64,000 nt of DNA from Sphingomonas panacisoli (GCF_007859635.1 NZ_CP042306.1:1302001-1366000), one strand, 5' to 3'; numbered from the stretch's first letter, positions 27,867 to 39,165 are shown. A program made the numbers and translations. The notes: generated by a model not told the origin, from the sequence alone.

Positions 27867-29143
27867 CAGCGTTTGTCCAGCGGCACGTAATCGCGCTGGG
27901 TCGGGCCGGTGTACAACTGGCGCGGGCGGCCGATCTTCTGCGCAGGATCGCTGATCATCTCGTTCCACTGCGCGACCCAGCCGACCGTGCGCGCGAGCGC
28001 GAACAACGCGGTGAACATCGTGGTCGGGAACCCGATCGCCGACAGGATCACGCCCGAATAGAAATCGACGTTCGGGAACAGCTTCTTGTCGATGAAATAC
28101 GGGTCGTTCAGCGCCATATGCTCGAGCTGCAGCGCGACGTCGAACACCGGATCGTTGACCTTCAGCGCGTCGAACACTTCGCGCACGGTCTGTTGCATCA
28201 CGGTCGCACGGGGATCGTAATTCTTGTAGACGCGATGGCCGAAGCCCATCAGGCGGAACGGATCGTTCTTGTCCTTGGCGCGGGCGATGAATTCCGGGAT
28301 GCGATCGGGCGTGCCGATTTCGCGCAGCATGTTGAGCGCGGCTTCGTTCGCGCCGCCATGCGCCGGACCCCACAGACACGCGATACCCGCCGCGATGCAC
28401 GCGAAAGGGTTGGCGCCCGACGAGCCCGCCAAGCGCACGGTCGAGGTCGACGCGTTCTGCTCGTGATCGGCGTGGAGGATGAAGATGCGGTCGAGCGCCT
28501 TTTCGACGACCGGGTTCACTTCGTACGGCTCGGCCGGCACGCCGAACGTCATGCGCAGGAAGTTGCCGGTGTAGCTCAGCGAGTTGTCCGGATAGAGGAA
28601 CGGCTGACCGGCGGCATATTTGTACGCCATCGCAGCGATCGTCGGCATCTTCGCGATCAGGCGGTGCGACGCGATCATCCGCTGGTGCGGATCGTTGATG
28701 TCGGTCGAATCGTGGTAGAACGCGCTCAGCGCGCCGACCACGCCGCACATCACCGCCATCGGGTGCGCGTCACGCCGGAACCCGCGATAGAAGGTCGCGA
28801 GCTGTTCGTGCAGCATCGTGTGGCGCGTGATCGTGTGCGTGAAGTCGTGAAGCTCCTTCGCCGACGGCAATTCGCCGTTGAGCAGCAGGTAGCTGACCTC
28901 CATGAAGCTCGATTCTTCCGCCAGCTGGCCGATCGGATAGCCGCGATGGAGCAGCACGCCTTCGTCGCCGTCGATGTAGGTCAGCGCGCTTTCGCACGAT
29001 GCGGTCGAGGTGAAGCCCGGATCGTAGGTGAACATGCCGGTGTCGGCATAGAGCTTGCGGATGTCGATCACGTCGGGACCGACCGTGCCCGACATCACCG
29101 CATAATCGTGATTGCCGAGCTTGATGGAGGCGTTGTCGGTCAT
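27866..29143 (-). CDS. gltA: Citrate synthase
   Basis: Condenses acetyl-CoA and oxaloacetate, the entry step of the TCA cycle. The 425-residue type II (allosteric, gram-negative) form shows [31 protein letters not shown] and [14 protein letters not shown] with the catalytic histidines. N-terminal beta-rich region [20 protein letters not shown] is typical of the hexameric class. ATG 29143 lies 20 bases from the end of gltX; same strand, possibly one transcript. Confidence 0.97.
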   Translation of the reverse strand: MTDNASIKLGNHDYAVMSGTVGPDVIDIRKLYADTGMFTYDPGFTSTASCESALTYIDGDEGVLLHRGYPIGQLAEESSFMEVSYLLLNGELPSAKELHDFTHTITRHTMLHEQLATFYRGFRRDAHPMAVMCGVVGALSAFYHDSTDINDPHQRMIASHRLIAKMPTIAAMAYKYAAGQPFLYPDNSLSYTGNFLRMTFGVPAEPYEVNPVVEKALDRIFILHADHEQNASTSTVRLAGSSGANPFACIAAGIACLWGPAHGGANEAALNMLREIGTPDRIPEFIARAKDKNDPFRLMGFGHRVYKNYDPRATVMQQTVREVFDALKVNDPVFDVALQLEHMALNDPYFIDKKLFPNVDFYSGVILSAIGFPTTMFTALFALARTVGWVAQWNEMISDPAQKIGRPRQLYTGPTQRDYVPLDKR

Positions 29144-29163
29144 CGTAACTTCCCTTCGAATCC

Positions 29164-30593
29164 TTACGCCATCCGGTCGGCGATGCGGCCCAGGCTTTCA
29201 TCGCGGCCGAGCACGGCGAGCACGTCGAAGATGCCGGGGGAGGTGCGCTTGCCGGTCAGCGCCGCGCGTAGCGGCTGTGCGACCTGGCCCAGCTTGACCC
29301 CGGCGTCCTCGGCAACCCGCCGGACCGCTTCTTCTAATGTCTCCGTATCCCAGCTTTCGGCGGCGTCAAGCGCCGTGTGCAGGTGCGAAAGAAGGGCGCG
29401 GGCATCGCCCTCCAGCAACGGTGCCGCGTCGGCGTCGATCGCCAGTGGCCGGACGGCAAAAGGAACGCGCTGCCGTCCGCCAGCTCATTCAGATTGGCCG
29501 CACGAGCCTTCAGAAAGGGCATGGTGCGGCGCAGCAGATCACGCTGCGAGTCGTCGATCGCGTGCGGCAGTCGCGCGGCGACCAGATCGGCCAGCCGAGC
29601 ATCGTCGGCCTCCCGAATATAATGACCGTTCAGGTTCTCGAGCTTCTTCAGATCGAACCGGCTTGGTGATTTGCCGACGCCCGACAAATCGAACCATTCG
29701 ATCGCCTGATTGCGGCTGATGATCTCATCGTCGCCATGCCCCCAGCCGAGCCGGAGCAGATAATTGTCGACCGCTTCGGGCAGCAGTCCCATCTCGTCGC
29801 GATAGGCATCGACCCCTAACGCGCCGTGTCGCTTCGAGAGTTTCGCCCCGTCCGATCCGTGGATCAGCGGGATGTGCGCGTAAACCGGCTCCGGCCAGCC
29901 CATCGCGCGGTAGATCGGCAATTGGCGGAACGCATTGTTGAGGTGATCGTCGCCGCGAATGACGTGGGTCACGCCCATGTCGTGATCGTCCACCACCACC
30001 GCGAGCATATAGGTCGGCGTGCCGTCGGAGCGGAGAAGCACGAGATCGTCGATCTCGGCATTCTGCACCGTGACCTCGCCCTGGACGCGATCGTGGATCG
30101 TCGTCGCGCCCTCGGTCGGGGCCTTGAGGCGGATGACGAAGGGCTTGCCCTCTTCGTTCGGGGTCTTGTCTCGCCACGGCGAGCGGATGCGCAGCGGCTT
30201 CTTCGCCGCCTCCGCTTCGGCGCGCATCTGGGCGAGTTCGTCCTGGGTCAGGTAGCAGCGATAGGCCGCCCCCTTTTCGACCATCTCGCGCGCCACTGCG
30301 GCATGACGATCCGCGCGGGAGAATTGGTAGATCTCGTCGCCGTCCCACTCGAGATCGAGCCAGCGCATCCCGTCGAGGATCGCCTCGATCGCCGGCTGGG
30401 TCGACCGCGCGCGATCGGTATCCTCGATCCGCAGCAGGAACTTCCCGCCATGGTGGCGCGCGTAGAGCAGGTTGAACAGCGCGGTGCGGGCGCCGCCGAT
30501 ATGAAGATAGCCGGTCGGCGAAGGCGCGAACCGGGTGACGACTGGCGTGGCGGATGCGCCCGCGGGCGATCCGGGATCAGAACTTGCGCTCAA
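29164..30593 (-). pseudogene. gltX: Glutamyl-tRNA synthetase, interrupted by a one-base deletion
   Basis: Charges tRNA-Glu. The N-terminal class I motif [17 protein letters not shown] and the KMSKS-type [11 protein letters not shown] are intact. At 29458-29461 (four A on the + strand) the frame breaks after ...DGSAFLL. Adding one T in the coding strand restores ...[21 protein letters not shown] and continues to the normal stop at 29164. The enzyme is essential unless a second gltX exists, as is common in alphaproteobacteria, so a homopolymer sequencing error is likely. Start taken at TTG 30593; an ATG at 30653 would overlap comEC. Confidence 0.85.
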
Positions 30594-30621
30594 CCGCGCG
30601 TGCTCCCAAGCTGAGTGACAT

Positions 30622-32865
30622 ATGGCGACGATCGCCGAGGGGGCTCCTAGCACGCGTAACTTGTGGCTTCAAACGCAGGCCGCAAGGGGTCGGCGTGCGC
30701 GCGGCGCACTCGAGCTGTGGCTGGAGGCGGAGCGGGATCAGTTGCCGTTGTGGCTACCGGTCGCATTGGGTGGAGGGATCGCGGCGTGGTTCGTGCTGTC
30801 CGACCCGGCGCAGTGGATTGCGTCGATGTGCTGTCTCGCGGCGCTGGCGTTGGCGGCGACAGCGGTGGGGCGGCATGGTCGGGCGGGGAGGGCGGTCGCG
30901 ATCGGCGCGGCGGTTGCCGCGCTGGGGATCGGGCTGGCGTGGTGGCGCGCGAATTCGGTCGCGGCGCCGGTGCTGACGTGGCCGGCGATCGTGACAATGA
31001 CCGCGCGGGTCGAGAGTGTCGAGCCATTGCCGGCGCGGGAATTGGTGCGGCTGCGATTGGCGCCCCTGTCGGTGGAGGATGGCGCAAAGAGTGGCGAGGG
31101 GCGTCCGCCGGTAGCGTTGCCGCCGAGGATCCGGGTCAACCTTGCCCAAACCGATGCGCCGACGGGGCTCGGGCCTGACGTTATCATCAAGCTGCAAGCC
31201 CGTCTCATGCCGCCCAACGAGGCTACGGTACCCGGCGCGTATGATTTCCGCCGCGTCGCCTGGTTCGATCGGCTCGGCGCGACGGGGAAAGGAATCGCAC
31301 CGGTGACGGTGGTGACGCCCGGGACCCAGTCGAACGGACTACGCGCGCGCCTCGCCGCGCACATCGAAGCGCAGGTCGCCGGCAGCGCGGGTGGGATCGC
31401 GGCCGCGCTGGCGGCGGGCGACGAGGGCGCGATCGGCGAGGCGGACTCCGATGCGATGCGTCGTTCGGGGCTCGCGCATCTGCTGTCGGTCAGCGGATTG
31501 CACATCACCGCCGTCGTCGCGGCGACGATCTGGGCGGTCACGCGGCTGCTCGCCTTGTGGCCGTGGCTCGCGCTTCGCACGCGTATCCCGGTGATCGCGG
31601 CAGGCGTCGGCGCGCTCGCCGCGATCGGCTATACGCTGCTGACCGGTGGACAGGTGCCGACCGCGCGGTCGTGCATTGCGGCCCTCCTGGTAATGGCGGC
31701 GCTGGCGATGGGACGCGAGGCGATCACGCTCCGGCTGGTCGCGGCGGGCGCGTTCGTCGTGCTGCTCCTGTGGCCCGAGGCGCTGATGGGCCCGAGCTTC
31801 CAGCTGAGCTTTGCCGCCGTCGCCACGATCGTCGCGCTGCACGAGCATCCACGGGTGAAAGCCTGGTTCATGAAGCGCGACGAGGCGTGGTGGCGCAAGG
31901 TCGGGCGCGAGGTCGGGTCGCTGTTGCTGACCGGCGTGATGGTCGAGGCCGCGCTGGCGCCGATCGCGCTCTACCATTTCCACAAGAGCGGGCTGTACGG
32001 CGCGTTCGCCAATATCGTCGCGATCCCGCTGACCACGTTCGTGATCATGCCGGCCGAGGCCTTAGCGCTGGCGTTCGACGCGGTCGGGCTGGGCGCGCCG
32101 TTCTGGTGGGTGACGGGCAAAGCGCTCGCGCTGCTGCTGTGGATCGCGCGCATCGCGGCGGGCGCGCCGGGGTCGCTCGCGATGCTGCCGGCGATGCCGG
32201 GCGGCGCGTATGGATTGATGGTCGCGGGCGGTTTGGTCGTCGCGTTGCTGCGAATGCGCGCGCGGTTTATCGGACTGGCACCGTTCGCGGTGGGGGCGGT
32301 CTGGGCGCTGATGACGCCCGCGCCGGACCTGCTCGTCTCGGGCGACGGCCAGCATCTAGCGGTGCGCACGCCGGACGGGCGCATCGCGATGCTGCGCGAC
32401 AAGGCCGGCGACTATGCCCGCGACACGATGGCGGAAAATGCCGGCGTCGACGGCGAGGCGCTGCTGCTGTCCGAACAGCCGTTCGCGTCGTGCAGCCGCG
32501 ATGCGTGTCTGGCGACGATCGTGTCGGGCGGCCGCTCCTTCCGCATCCTCGCGACGCGCAGCCTCTACCAACTCCCGATCGAGCAACTCGCCGACGCCTG
32601 CCGATCGGCCGATATCGTCGTCAGCGATCGCCGCTTGCCGCGCACCTGCACGCCGACTTGGCTCAAGCTCGACGCGCCGACATTGCGCAAGACCGGCGGC
32701 GTCGCGATCGCGCTGTCGAGTGGGCGGGTCGTCACCGTCCGCTCGACTGACGACCGCCATCCGTGGATGACGGCGCGGTCAGGAGGTTCGCGCGAGCCCG
32801 GCGGTGGGAACGACGCGCGCGGACGCGGTAGCGGTCGCAACGATGCGGCCACTGTCGTCCCGTAA
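30622..32865 (+). CDS. comEC: ComEC/Rec2 family DNA-uptake channel protein
   Basis: Inner-membrane channel for single-stranded DNA in competence. 747 residues: N-terminal helices with a soluble DUF4131/OB-like insertion (about 110-230), the Competence domain with the hallmark [10 protein letters not shown] and [14 protein letters not shown], and many helices. The C-terminal region (from about 560) has a metallo-beta-lactamase-like outline, but the HxHxDH metal motif is missing. The end overlaps the convergent thioesterase gene by 87 bases. Divergent from gltX. Confidence 0.9.
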   Translation: MATIAEGAPSTRNLWLQTQAARGRRARGALELWLEAERDQLPLWLPVALGGGIAAWFVLSDPAQWIASMCCLAALALAATAVGRHGRAGRAVAIGAAVAALGIGLAWWRANSVAAPVLTWPAIVTMTARVESVEPLPARELVRLRLAPLSVEDGAKSGEGRPPVALPPRIRVNLAQTDAPTGLGPDVIIKLQARLMPPNEATVPGAYDFRRVAWFDRLGATGKGIAPVTVVTPGTQSNGLRARLAAHIEAQVAGSAGGIAAALAAGDEGAIGEADSDAMRRSGLAHLLSVSGLHITAVVAATIWAVTRLLALWPWLALRTRIPVIAAGVGALAAIGYTLLTGGQVPTARSCIAALLVMAALAMGREAITLRLVAAGAFVVLLLWPEALMGPSFQLSFAAVATIVALHEHPRVKAWFMKRDEAWWRKVGREVGSLLLTGVMVEAALAPIALYHFHKSGLYGAFANIVAIPLTTFVIMPAEALALAFDAVGLGAPFWWVTGKALALLLWIARIAAGAPGSLAMLPAMPGGAYGLMVAGGLVVALLRMRARFIGLAPFAVGAVWALMTPAPDLLVSGDGQHLAVRTPDGRIAMLRDKAGDYARDTMAENAGVDGEALLLSEQPFASCSRDACLATIVSGGRSFRILATRSLYQLPIEQLADACRSADIVVSDRRLPRTCTPTWLKLDAPTLRKTGGVAIALSSGRVVTVRSTDDRHPWMTARSGGSREPGGGNDARGRGSGRNDAATVVP

Positions 32866-33201
32866 CTCACCTTCGAGAAACGCGATCGTCTTACCGAGCT
32901 GGACGATGCGGCCGTCGCCGATCAGCCGTCCGGGCTTGGCCGGCGCCAGGAACCGCACCGACAGGTCGATCGTCGCGCAATAAGCAGCGCCATCGGTCTT
33001 CACCAAGACTGCCGGCCCCAGCGTGTCGTCGAGCATCGCCGCGACGAAACCGCCCTGGATGTTGCCACCGGGATTGCAGAAAGCGGGCCTAGCCTCGAAC
33101 GCGATCCGCACGGCACCGGTCGCCGGATCGGCCGCCAGCAGCTCCCAGCCTAGCGTCTCCGCACAAGGCGGTTTCGGAAAACGATCGAAGACGCTCGACA
33201 C
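32779..33201 (-). CDS. PaaI-family hotdog thioesterase
   Basis: 140 residues with the hotdog-fold acyl-CoA thioesterase pattern NPGGNIQGGFVAAMLDDTLGPAV: the HGG loop is here NIQGG, followed by the conserved Asp in LDD. Then come TIDLSVRFLAPAKPGRLIGDGRIV and a typical strand-rich end. Substrate is unknown. The ATG is directly beside the lexA stop (33202), suggesting co-transcription. Confidence 0.88.
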   Translation of the reverse strand: MSSVFDRFPKPPCAETLGWELLAADPATGAVRIAFEARPAFCNPGGNIQGGFVAAMLDDTLGPAVLVKTDGAAYCATIDLSVRFLAPAKPGRLIGDGRIVQLGKTIAFLEGELRDDSGRIVATATASARVVPTAGLARTS

Positions 33202-33882
33202 TTAGTCGTAGCGCCGCAGCAACCCCGCCAGGCGTCCCTGCACGCGGACTTGCGCCGGAGCGTAACGCTGCGGATCGTATGCCCGGTTGGCCGGGTCGAG
33301 CCGGACCATCGCGCCCTCGCGGCGGAAATATTTGAGCGTCGCTTCGCTATCCTCGATCAGCGCTACGACGATCTCGCCGTCGCGCGCGGTCTCGGTGCGG
33401 CGGATCAACGCATAGTCGCCGTCGAGAATACCGGCCTCGACCATCGAATCGCCCGACACTTCGAGCGCGTAATGTTCGCCATTGCCGAGCAAGGCCGCGG
33501 GGACCGCAAGCATCGACGATCCTTCGAATGCTTCGATCGGGACACCGGCGGCGATGCGGCCGTGCAGCGGGATTTCGATCACGTCGTTGGCCGGTTCGGG
33601 CATCGGACGGTAATTGTTACCCTTCGGCAGCGTCGCCGTGGTCGCAGCGGGCCGCTTGGCCTCGGCACGCTCGGGCATCTTGAGCACTTCGAGCGCGCGC
33701 GCGCGGTTGGGCAGGCGACGCAGGAACTGTCGCTCCTCCAATGCGGAGATCAGGCGATGCACGCCCGATTTCGACTTGAGGTCGAGCGCTTCCTTCATTT
33801 CCTCGAACGACGGCGACACCCCGGTATCGGCAAGCCGGTCGTTGATGAAGCAGATGAGTTCGTGCTGCTTCTTCGTGAGCAT
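33202..33882 (-). CDS. lexA: LexA repressor
   Basis: SOS-response repressor and self-cleaving protease, 226 residues. The winged-helix DNA-binding part is [21 protein letters not shown]... with [16 protein letters not shown]. The Ala-Gly cleavage site is in [13 protein letters not shown], the catalytic Ser in [10 protein letters not shown] and the Lys in [10 protein letters not shown]. The central linker is long ([20 protein letters not shown]), as in alphaproteobacteria. ATG 33882 has GGAGGAA upstream. A LexA box 28-42 bases upstream shows autoregulation. Confidence 0.96.
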   Translation of the reverse strand: MLTKKQHELICFINDRLADTGVSPSFEEMKEALDLKSKSGVHRLISALEERQFLRRLPNRARALEVLKMPERAEAKRPAATTATLPKGNNYRPMPEPANDVIEIPLHGRIAAGVPIEAFEGSSMLAVPAALLGNGEHYALEVSGDSMVEAGILDGDYALIRRTETARDGEIVVALIEDSEATLKYFRREGAMVRLDPANRAYDPQRYAPAQVRVQGRLAGLLRRYD

Positions 33883-33909
33883 GATGTTCCTCCGTCCAGA
33901 ACAGACGCG

Positions 33910-33924
33910 GAACCAATATGGAAC
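33910..33924. promoter_or_regulatory. LexA box (alphaproteobacterial GTTC-N7-GTTC)
   Basis: Read on the minus strand: GTTCCATATTGGTTC, a perfect GTTC-N7-GTTC direct repeat in the lexA promoter. A third half-site (GAAC at 33930-33933, + strand) follows with five-base spacing. Known alphaproteobacterial SOS boxes have this form. Confidence 0.85.
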
Positions 33925-33937
33925 ATTCCGAACCAAG

Positions 33938-35125
33938 TCAAGCGAGCGTAACGATCTCCACGTCGTCGCCGATTTGCGCGGGCGGCGCATGCGGCGAACG
34001 GACGATCAGGCAGTCGGCGCGGGCGAGGGTGGCAAGCATCGAACTGTCCTGGATCGGCGCCATGGCGACGCGTCCGTCGCATGTCGTGGCACGGAGATAA
34101 TCCTGACGGTGATCGTTGGCCGGCAGGGGCTCGGCGAGCGTCGCGGTGATCGTTTTGGGTAGCGGATCGGCCGTACCCGCCATCGCCGCGATCAACGGGC
34201 GGAGGAACAGGGTCGCGGTGACGAACGCCGATACCGGATTGCCCGGCAAGCCGAGCACGACCGCGTCGCCGAGCGCTCCCGCGAGCATCGGCTTGCCCGG
34301 CCGGATCGCGATCCGCCAGAAATCGATGACGCCGCCGACGGCTTCGAGGGCGGGCCGGACGAGGTCGTGATCCCCGACCGATGCGCCGCCGGTGGTCACG
34401 ATGATGTCGGCCTTCGCGCGGGAGAAGGCAGTCTTGAGCGCGTCGAGCTCGTCAGGGACGATGCCGAGCAGCGTCACATCGACGGGCAGATCGGCGAGCA
34501 TCGCCGCGAGCATCGTGCTGTTGCCTTCGGGCAGGGCAAGCGGATCGTCCGACATCGCGCCCGGCGCGATCAACTCGTCGCCGGTCGCCAGGATCGCCAC
34601 GCGCAACCGCCGGTTGACGACGAGCTCGCCATGGCCACCTGTCGCCGCCAGCGCGATCCGCGCCGGGGTCAGCCGTTCGCCGGCGGCGATCAGCGTATCG
34701 CCCGCGGTGAAATCTAGACCCTGGCGCCGGACGCTCATGCCGAGCCGTGGTGGGCCTTGGCCGGCGAGTATCAATGTGTCGCCGTTGCGCGAAGCCTCCT
34801 CCTGCACAAGCACGCTGTCCGTTCCCGCAGGCATCGTCGCGCCGGTGAACACGCGCGCCGCTTCGCCTGGACCGACCGGCCCGAAAAACGGCCGCCCCGC
34901 CGCGCTCTCGCCGGCCACGCGCCAGGGCCCGGGCAGGTCGGCGAAGCGGATCGCGTAACCGTCCATCGACGACAAGTCGGCTGCGGGTTGGGAGCGGCGT
35001 GCAACGACGGGCTCGGCCAGCCATCGTCCGGCCGCTTGCGGGAGCGGCACCGTCTCCGCCGCAACGCGCGGCGCCATTGCGAACAGCCGTACCTGCGCGT
35101 CGGCGACGGGGAGGAGCGAACTCAT
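33938..35125 (-). CDS. moeA: Molybdopterin molybdenumtransferase
   Basis: Inserts molybdate into adenylylated molybdopterin. 395 residues: domain with [12 protein letters not shown] and [22 protein letters not shown], the MoeA/MogA signature [14 protein letters not shown], and [13 protein letters not shown]. The start ATG 35125 is chosen because the longer open frame runs into the divergent promoter of the cupin. Upstream of lexA on the same strand. Confidence 0.95.
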   Translation of the reverse strand: MSSLLPVADAQVRLFAMAPRVAAETVPLPQAAGRWLAEPVVARRSQPAADLSSMDGYAIRFADLPGPWRVAGESAAGRPFFGPVGPGEAARVFTGATMPAGTDSVLVQEEASRNGDTLILAGQGPPRLGMSVRRQGLDFTAGDTLIAAGERLTPARIALAATGGHGELVVNRRLRVAILATGDELIAPGAMSDDPLALPEGNSTMLAAMLADLPVDVTLLGIVPDELDALKTAFSRAKADIIVTTGGASVGDHDLVRPALEAVGGVIDFWRIAIRPGKPMLAGALGDAVVLGLPGNPVSAFVTATLFLRPLIAAMAGTADPLPKTITATLAEPLPANDHRQDYLRATTCDGRVAMAPIQDSSMLATLARADCLIVRSPHAPPAQIGDDVEIVTLA

Positions 35126-35184
35126 GTTGGGACCATGGCACGAACCCGCCGCATTGTTACAGTCCCCTTGCGGATCGTACTGGT

Positions 35185-35200
35185 GTCCAAGGCGTTGGAC
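35185..35200. promoter_or_regulatory. Perfect dyad GTCCAA-GGCG-TTGGAC, possible operator
   Basis: Six-base arms with a four-base centre, 22 bases before the cupin start codon in the cupin-moeA divergent gap. Could bind a dimeric regulator; no regulator gene is adjacent. Confidence 0.35.
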
Positions 35201-35222
35201 TGCAACCGATCGGGAGGACATC

Positions 35223-35618
35223 GTGGATATCAAGCGCAGCGGATCGCAGCCATCGGCCCCGGGGCCGGCCGACTATTTCACCGGCACGGTCCGGCTCGAT
35301 GCGCCGTTCAAGACCGAAGCTCCTGCGCGGGTTGGCGGTGCGACGGTGACATTCGAACCAGGAGCACGGACGGCGTGGCATACGCATCCATTGGGCCAAA
35401 CGCTGATCGTGACGGCCGGGCTGGGTTGGGCGCAGCGCGAAGGGGGAGCGCGCGAGGAAATCCGGCCGGGCGACATCATCTGGTTCGCGCCCGGCGAAAA
35501 GCATTGGCACGGCGCAACCGCCTCCACGGCGATGACGCATATCGCGATCGCCGAGGCGCTCGACGGCAAGGTCGTGGATTGGCTGGAAAAGGTGACCGAC
35601 GAACAATATGGCGGGTAG
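35223..35618 (+). CDS. Small cupin, (R)-hydroxynitrile-lyase type
   Basis: 131 residues. The single cupin barrel has [20 protein letters not shown] and [12 protein letters not shown], giving the His-x-His...Gln...His manganese site. From the overall pattern ([16 protein letters not shown]..., [24 protein letters not shown]) it closely resembles the bacterial cupin hydroxynitrile lyases such as that of Granulicella tundricola. Natural substrate is uncertain; an oxygen-related or decarboxylase role is possible. GTG 35223 follows GGGAGGA. It lies in reverse orientation inside the trp-moa-lexA block. Confidence 0.85.
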   Translation: MDIKRSGSQPSAPGPADYFTGTVRLDAPFKTEAPARVGGATVTFEPGARTAWHTHPLGQTLIVTAGLGWAQREGGAREEIRPGDIIWFAPGEKHWHGATASTAMTHIAIAEALDGKVVDWLEKVTDEQYGG

Positions 35619-35686
35619 TCGCGTCACGCGTCGCGGGCGAGGCTTGCGATACTTTCGCACATCGCGTGTAACGACGGAATGTCCGG

Positions 35687-36157
35687 CTAGGGCGCGGTCC
35701 AGTACCCCGATTTGCCGCCGCTTTTCTCCAGCAGCCGCACGTCGCCGATCGTCATGCCTTTGTCGATCGCCTTGGCCATGTCGTAGATCGTCAGCAGCGC
35801 AACCGACACGGCGGTCATCGCCTCCATCTCGACGCCGGTCTTGCCCGTCGTGGTGACGGTTGCGGTGGCGGTGACGCCGATGTCGTCCGTGATGAGGTCC
35901 ACGGCGACGCTGGTGATCGGCAGGGGATGACAGAGCGGTATCAGGTCGCCTGTGCGCTTCGCCGCCATGATCCCGGCGACGCGCGCGACGGCGAGCACGT
36001 CGCCCTTCGCCACCGCGCCGTCGCGGATCGCGGCAGTAGCTTCGGCCGACATCGCAATGCGGCCCTCGGCCACCGCGCGCCGCGGCGTGTCGGGCTTGGC
36101 GGAGACATCGACCATTCGCGCGGCGCCTGCTTCGTCGAGATGGGTGAGGTCAGCCAC
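35687..36157 (-). CDS. moaC: Cyclic pyranopterin monophosphate synthase
   Basis: Second step of molybdenum cofactor synthesis. 156 residues with the family signatures [48 protein letters not shown] and [26 protein letters not shown] start 36157 overlaps the trpC end by eight bases, so it is in the trp operon; moeA is the next gene on the strand after the cupin insertion. Confidence 0.95.
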   Translation of the reverse strand: MADLTHLDEAGAARMVDVSAKPDTPRRAVAEGRIAMSAEATAAIRDGAVAKGDVLAVARVAGIMAAKRTGDLIPLCHPLPITSVAVDLITDDIGVTATATVTTTGKTGVEMEAMTAVSVALLTIYDMAKAIDKGMTIGDVRLLEKSGGKSGYWTAP

Positions 36158-36938
36158 CGAGCAATGCCCGCGTCGCCGCTTCCACGTCGTCGGCGCGCAT
36201 CAGCGCTTCGCCGACCAGGAAGCAGTCGATCCCCTTCTCGCGCATCGCATCCAGATCGGCGCGGCCGGTAAGCCCGCTCTCCGCCACGAACGTGCATTCC
36301 GCGGGGGCTTTGCCGACGAGTTCGTAGGTGCGGTCGAAACTTACCGAGAAATCGCGCAGGTCGCGGTTGTTGACGCCGATCAGCCGCGATTTGAGCTTCA
36401 ACGCGCGCTCCATTTCACGTTCGTCGTGCACCTCGACCAGCACGTCGAGCTTGCAGTCGATCGCCGCGGCTTCGATGTCCGCCATCCGCATGTCGTCGAG
36501 CGCGGCGACGATGATCAGGATCGCATCGGCGCCGAGCGCGCGGCTTTCGTGGACCTGCCAGGGGTCGATCATGAAGTCCTTGCGGATGATCGGTAGCGGC
36601 ACGGTGTCATGGACGAGCGCGAGATAGGAATCGTCGCCCTGGAAATACTGTTCGTCGGTCAGGACCGAGAGGCACGTCGCACCGCCGCGTTGATAGGCCC
36701 GGGCATGTGCGGGCGGATCGAAATCCTCGCGAATCACGCCCTTGGACGGGCTCGCCTTCTTGATCTCGGCGATCAGAGCGGGGCCGGTCTTCGCCTTCTT
36801 GTCGAGCGCCGCCTTGAACCCGCGCGGGCTGTCGCGACGCGCGATCATCGCCTCCAGGCTGGCGAGCGACGTGGTAGCCTTCTTGGCGGCGACTTCGGCG
36901 CGCTTGGTCTCGATGATGCGTTGCAGGATGTCGGTCAT
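36150..36938 (-). CDS. trpC: Indole-3-glycerol phosphate synthase
   Basis: Ring closure step of tryptophan synthesis; TIM barrel of 262 residues. Signatures: [14 protein letters not shown] at the active-site lysine, [33 protein letters not shown] and VAESGL. No fused PRAI domain. ATG 36938 overlaps trpD by four bases. Confidence 0.96.
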   Translation of the reverse strand: MTDILQRIIETKRAEVAAKKATTSLASLEAMIARRDSPRGFKAALDKKAKTGPALIAEIKKASPSKGVIREDFDPPAHARAYQRGGATCLSVLTDEQYFQGDDSYLALVHDTVPLPIIRKDFMIDPWQVHESRALGADAILIIVAALDDMRMADIEAAAIDCKLDVLVEVHDEREMERALKLKSRLIGVNNRDLRDFSVSFDRTYELVGKAPAECTFVAESGLTGRADLDAMREKGIDCFLVGEALMRADDVEAATRALLGG

Positions 36939-37930
36939 GTGTAGGCGATCCAGCAATCGAGCAGCGTGTTGGCAAGGCCCTTGTCGATCGTCTCGGCGGC
37001 TTCCTCGGCGCCCTCCGTCAGGCTGTCGGCGTGACCCGCCACCATCAGCGCGGCAGCGGCGTTGATCAGGACGGCGTCGCGATACGCGCCATGCTCGCCT
37101 TGCAACAGTCGGCGGAGTGCGGCGGCGTTGTAGGCGGGATCGCCACCATGGATCGCGGCGATCGGGTGGCGGGGCAGACCGGCATCCTCGGGAGCAATAC
37201 GCACGGGCATTGAAAGCTGGCCGACGCTGATCGCGATCGTCGGGCCGGCGCCGGACACCTCGTCCAGGCCTTCCTCGCCCGACACGATGAGCCCGGCTTC
37301 GGTGCCCAAGGACCCTAAAGCCTCGGCATAGGTTTGCGCGTAGTCGGGCCGCGCAATGCCGATCAACTGGCGGGTGACATGCGCTGGGCTCGCAAGCGGA
37401 CCCATCAAGTTGAAGATCGTGCGCTTGCCGATGCGTCGGCGGATCGGGGTGATGCGCTTCATCGCCGGGTGGTGGTTGGCGGCGAACAGGAAACAGATGC
37501 CGAGGTCGGCGAGCGTCGCCTGCGCCATCGACCCGGCGCGTTCCATGTTGAGCCCCAGCGCTTCGAGCGTGTCGGCGGCGCCCGCCTTGCTCGACGCGGC
37601 GCGGTTGCCGTGCTTGGCGACGGGGACGCCGCTGGCGGCAACCACGAGCGACACGGCGGTCGAGACGTTGAGCGTGTGATGCCCGTCGCCGCCGGTGCCG
37701 CACACGTCGATCGCGCCGGCGGGGGCGTCGATCGGGATCAGGCGATCGCGCAGCGCGCGGGCGGCCTCCGCGATCTCGATGCTGGTCTCGCCGCGGTCGC
37801 TGAGCGCGATGAGGAAGTCGGCGATCGCGTCCTCGCTGGTCCTGGCGTCGAGAATGTCGGCGAACGCCAACGCCGCGGACTCGCGCGATAGCGGCGTCGA
37901 GGGATCGGGCAGCGGAGCGAAACTGCTCAT
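36935..37930 (-). CDS. trpD: Anthranilate phosphoribosyltransferase
   Basis: Transfers phosphoribose to anthranilate. 331 residues: PRPP-binding [41 protein letters not shown], and [11 protein letters not shown] are all intact. ATG 37930 overlaps trpG by four bases. Confidence 0.96.
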   Translation of the reverse strand: MSSFAPLPDPSTPLSRESAALAFADILDARTSEDAIADFLIALSDRGETSIEIAEAARALRDRLIPIDAPAGAIDVCGTGGDGHHTLNVSTAVSLVVAASGVPVAKHGNRAASSKAGAADTLEALGLNMERAGSMAQATLADLGICFLFAANHHPAMKRITPIRRRIGKRTIFNLMGPLASPAHVTRQLIGIARPDYAQTYAEALGSLGTEAGLIVSGEEGLDEVSGAGPTIAISVGQLSMPVRIAPEDAGLPRHPIAAIHGGDPAYNAAALRRLLQGEHGAYRDAVLINAAAALMVAGHADSLTEGAEEAAETIDKGLANTLLDCWIAYT

Positions 37931-38511
37931 GCCAGCGCCTTGGGCGTCAGACCGGCGATTGTCAGGAAGTTCGCCAGCATCGCGTGGCCATGTTCGGTCG
38001 CGATGCTTTCCGGATGGAACTGCACGCCGTGGATCGGCAAGTCGCGGTGGCGGAAACCCATGACGAAACCATCGTCGGCGGCCGCGTTGACGAGCAATTC
38101 GCCCGGAATGTCGTCGACCACCAGCGAGTGATAGCGCGTCGCGCGGAACGGTGACGGGATATCCGCGAACAGGCCGGTGCCGTCATGCGTGATCGCCGAG
38201 GTCTTGCCGTGCATCAGCCCGCCGCGCACGACGCGTCCGCCGAAATGCTGGCCGATCGATTGGTGGCCCAGGCACACGCCTAGCAACGGCTTGCCCGCGT
38301 CCGCGCAGGCCGCGACCAGATCGAGGCTGATCCCCGCCTCATTGGGGGTGCACGGTCCTGGCGAGATCAGGAACGCTTCGGCATTGCTCGCCAGCGCGTC
38401 GCCCGCGGTCAGCGCGTCGTTGCGCTCGACCCGCACCTCCTGACCCAGCTCCATCAGATAATGGACCAGGTTCCAGGTGAAACTGTCGTAATTGTCGATA
38501 ACCAGGATCAT
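37927..38511 (-). CDS. trpG: Anthranilate synthase glutaminase component
   Basis: Class I glutamine amidotransferase supplying ammonia to TrpE (also able to serve PabB). 194 residues starting [19 protein letters not shown]; oxyanion and nucleophile motif [17 protein letters not shown], catalytic His-Glu in [14 protein letters not shown]. First of the trpGDC-moaC run; trpE is separated from it by an opposite-strand gene. Confidence 0.96.
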   Translation of the reverse strand: MILVIDNYDSFTWNLVHYLMELGQEVRVERNDALTAGDALASNAEAFLISPGPCTPNEAGISLDLVAACADAGKPLLGVCLGHQSIGQHFGGRVVRGGLMHGKTSAITHDGTGLFADIPSPFRATRYHSLVVDDIPGELLVNAAADDGFVMGFRHRDLPIHGVQFHPESIATEHGHAMLANFLTIAGLTPKALA

Positions 38512-38657
38512 CGCGGTCCCGCTAGCGGGTCTCGCCCGCGACGACAATCGACAGCACGCCTTCGTTTCGCCGTGTTTAAGCCGCTCGAGCGCTGGATTGA
38601 TACGGGATCGATCCTATCTCGGGGGCGTTGATGGCATTCACTAAAAGGTCGCACCCG

Positions 38658-39080
38658 ATGTTCCGTACCGCTTTCGCCGCTCTGACCCTGCTCGCGCTTC
38701 CCGCGACCGCCATCGCGCAAGATAAGCAGGCCGAATCCGGCCAACCGCCCAAGCGGATCAAGTCGGTGACGGTCAGTGCGACCGAAAAATGCCCCGAATC
38801 GACGGCGGACGAGATCGTCGTCTGCAATCGCGTCGACAATCCCTATCGCATCCCCAAGGAACTGCGCGACAGCGGGCCGATCCCGTCGAAGAACCAGGCC
38901 TGGACCACGCGGCTCGCGACCGACGAGCAGACCAGCCGTGAAGCGGCCGGGCTGCCGGATACGTGCTCGCCGGTCGGTACGGGCGGGCAGACCGGCTGTG
39001 CGCGCGCGGCGGCGCGCGCGTTCAAGGCCGACAAGCGCGCTCGGGGAACCAACGAGGATCCGAACCAGCCGGCGCAGTGA
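38658..39080 (+). CDS. Exported small protein of unknown function
   Basis: 140 residues from ATG 38658, with a signal peptide MFRTAFAALTLLALPATAIAQ. The mature part has four cysteines (TEKCPES, IVVCNRVDNPYRIPKELRD, PDTCSPVG, TGCARAA), a pattern I associate with uncharacterised exported sphingomonad proteins. An earlier start (38631) would add nine residues. Inserted on the opposite strand between trpG and trpE; a REP-like element follows. Confidence 0.75.
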   Translation: MFRTAFAALTLLALPATAIAQDKQAESGQPPKRIKSVTVSATEKCPESTADEIVVCNRVDNPYRIPKELRDSGPIPSKNQAWTTRLATDEQTSREAAGLPDTCSPVGTGGQTGCARAAARAFKADKRARGTNEDPNQPAQ

Positions 39081-39086
39081 ATTGAT

Positions 39087-39159
39087 CGTCATCCAGCGAA
39101 AGCTGGGATCTCGTGCAGTTGCTGATCGCCTGAGACCCCAGCTTTCGCTGGGGCGACGG
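39087..39159. repeat. REP-like palindrome pair (CCAGC-GAAA-GCTGG type)
   Basis: CCAGCGAAAGCTGG on the left and CCCCAGCTTTCGCTGGGG on the right, with CGTCAT/GCGACGG borders, between convergent genes (exported protein and trpE). It could end transcripts from both sides. Confidence 0.8.
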
Positions 39160-39165
39160 TTTGGA

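Noticed and set aside
29458..29461. Programmed frameshift in gltX
   Set aside because: The local sequence C CTT TTG is not a canonical X-XXY-YYZ heptamer and a truncated synthetase has no obvious use; a homopolymer error is simpler.
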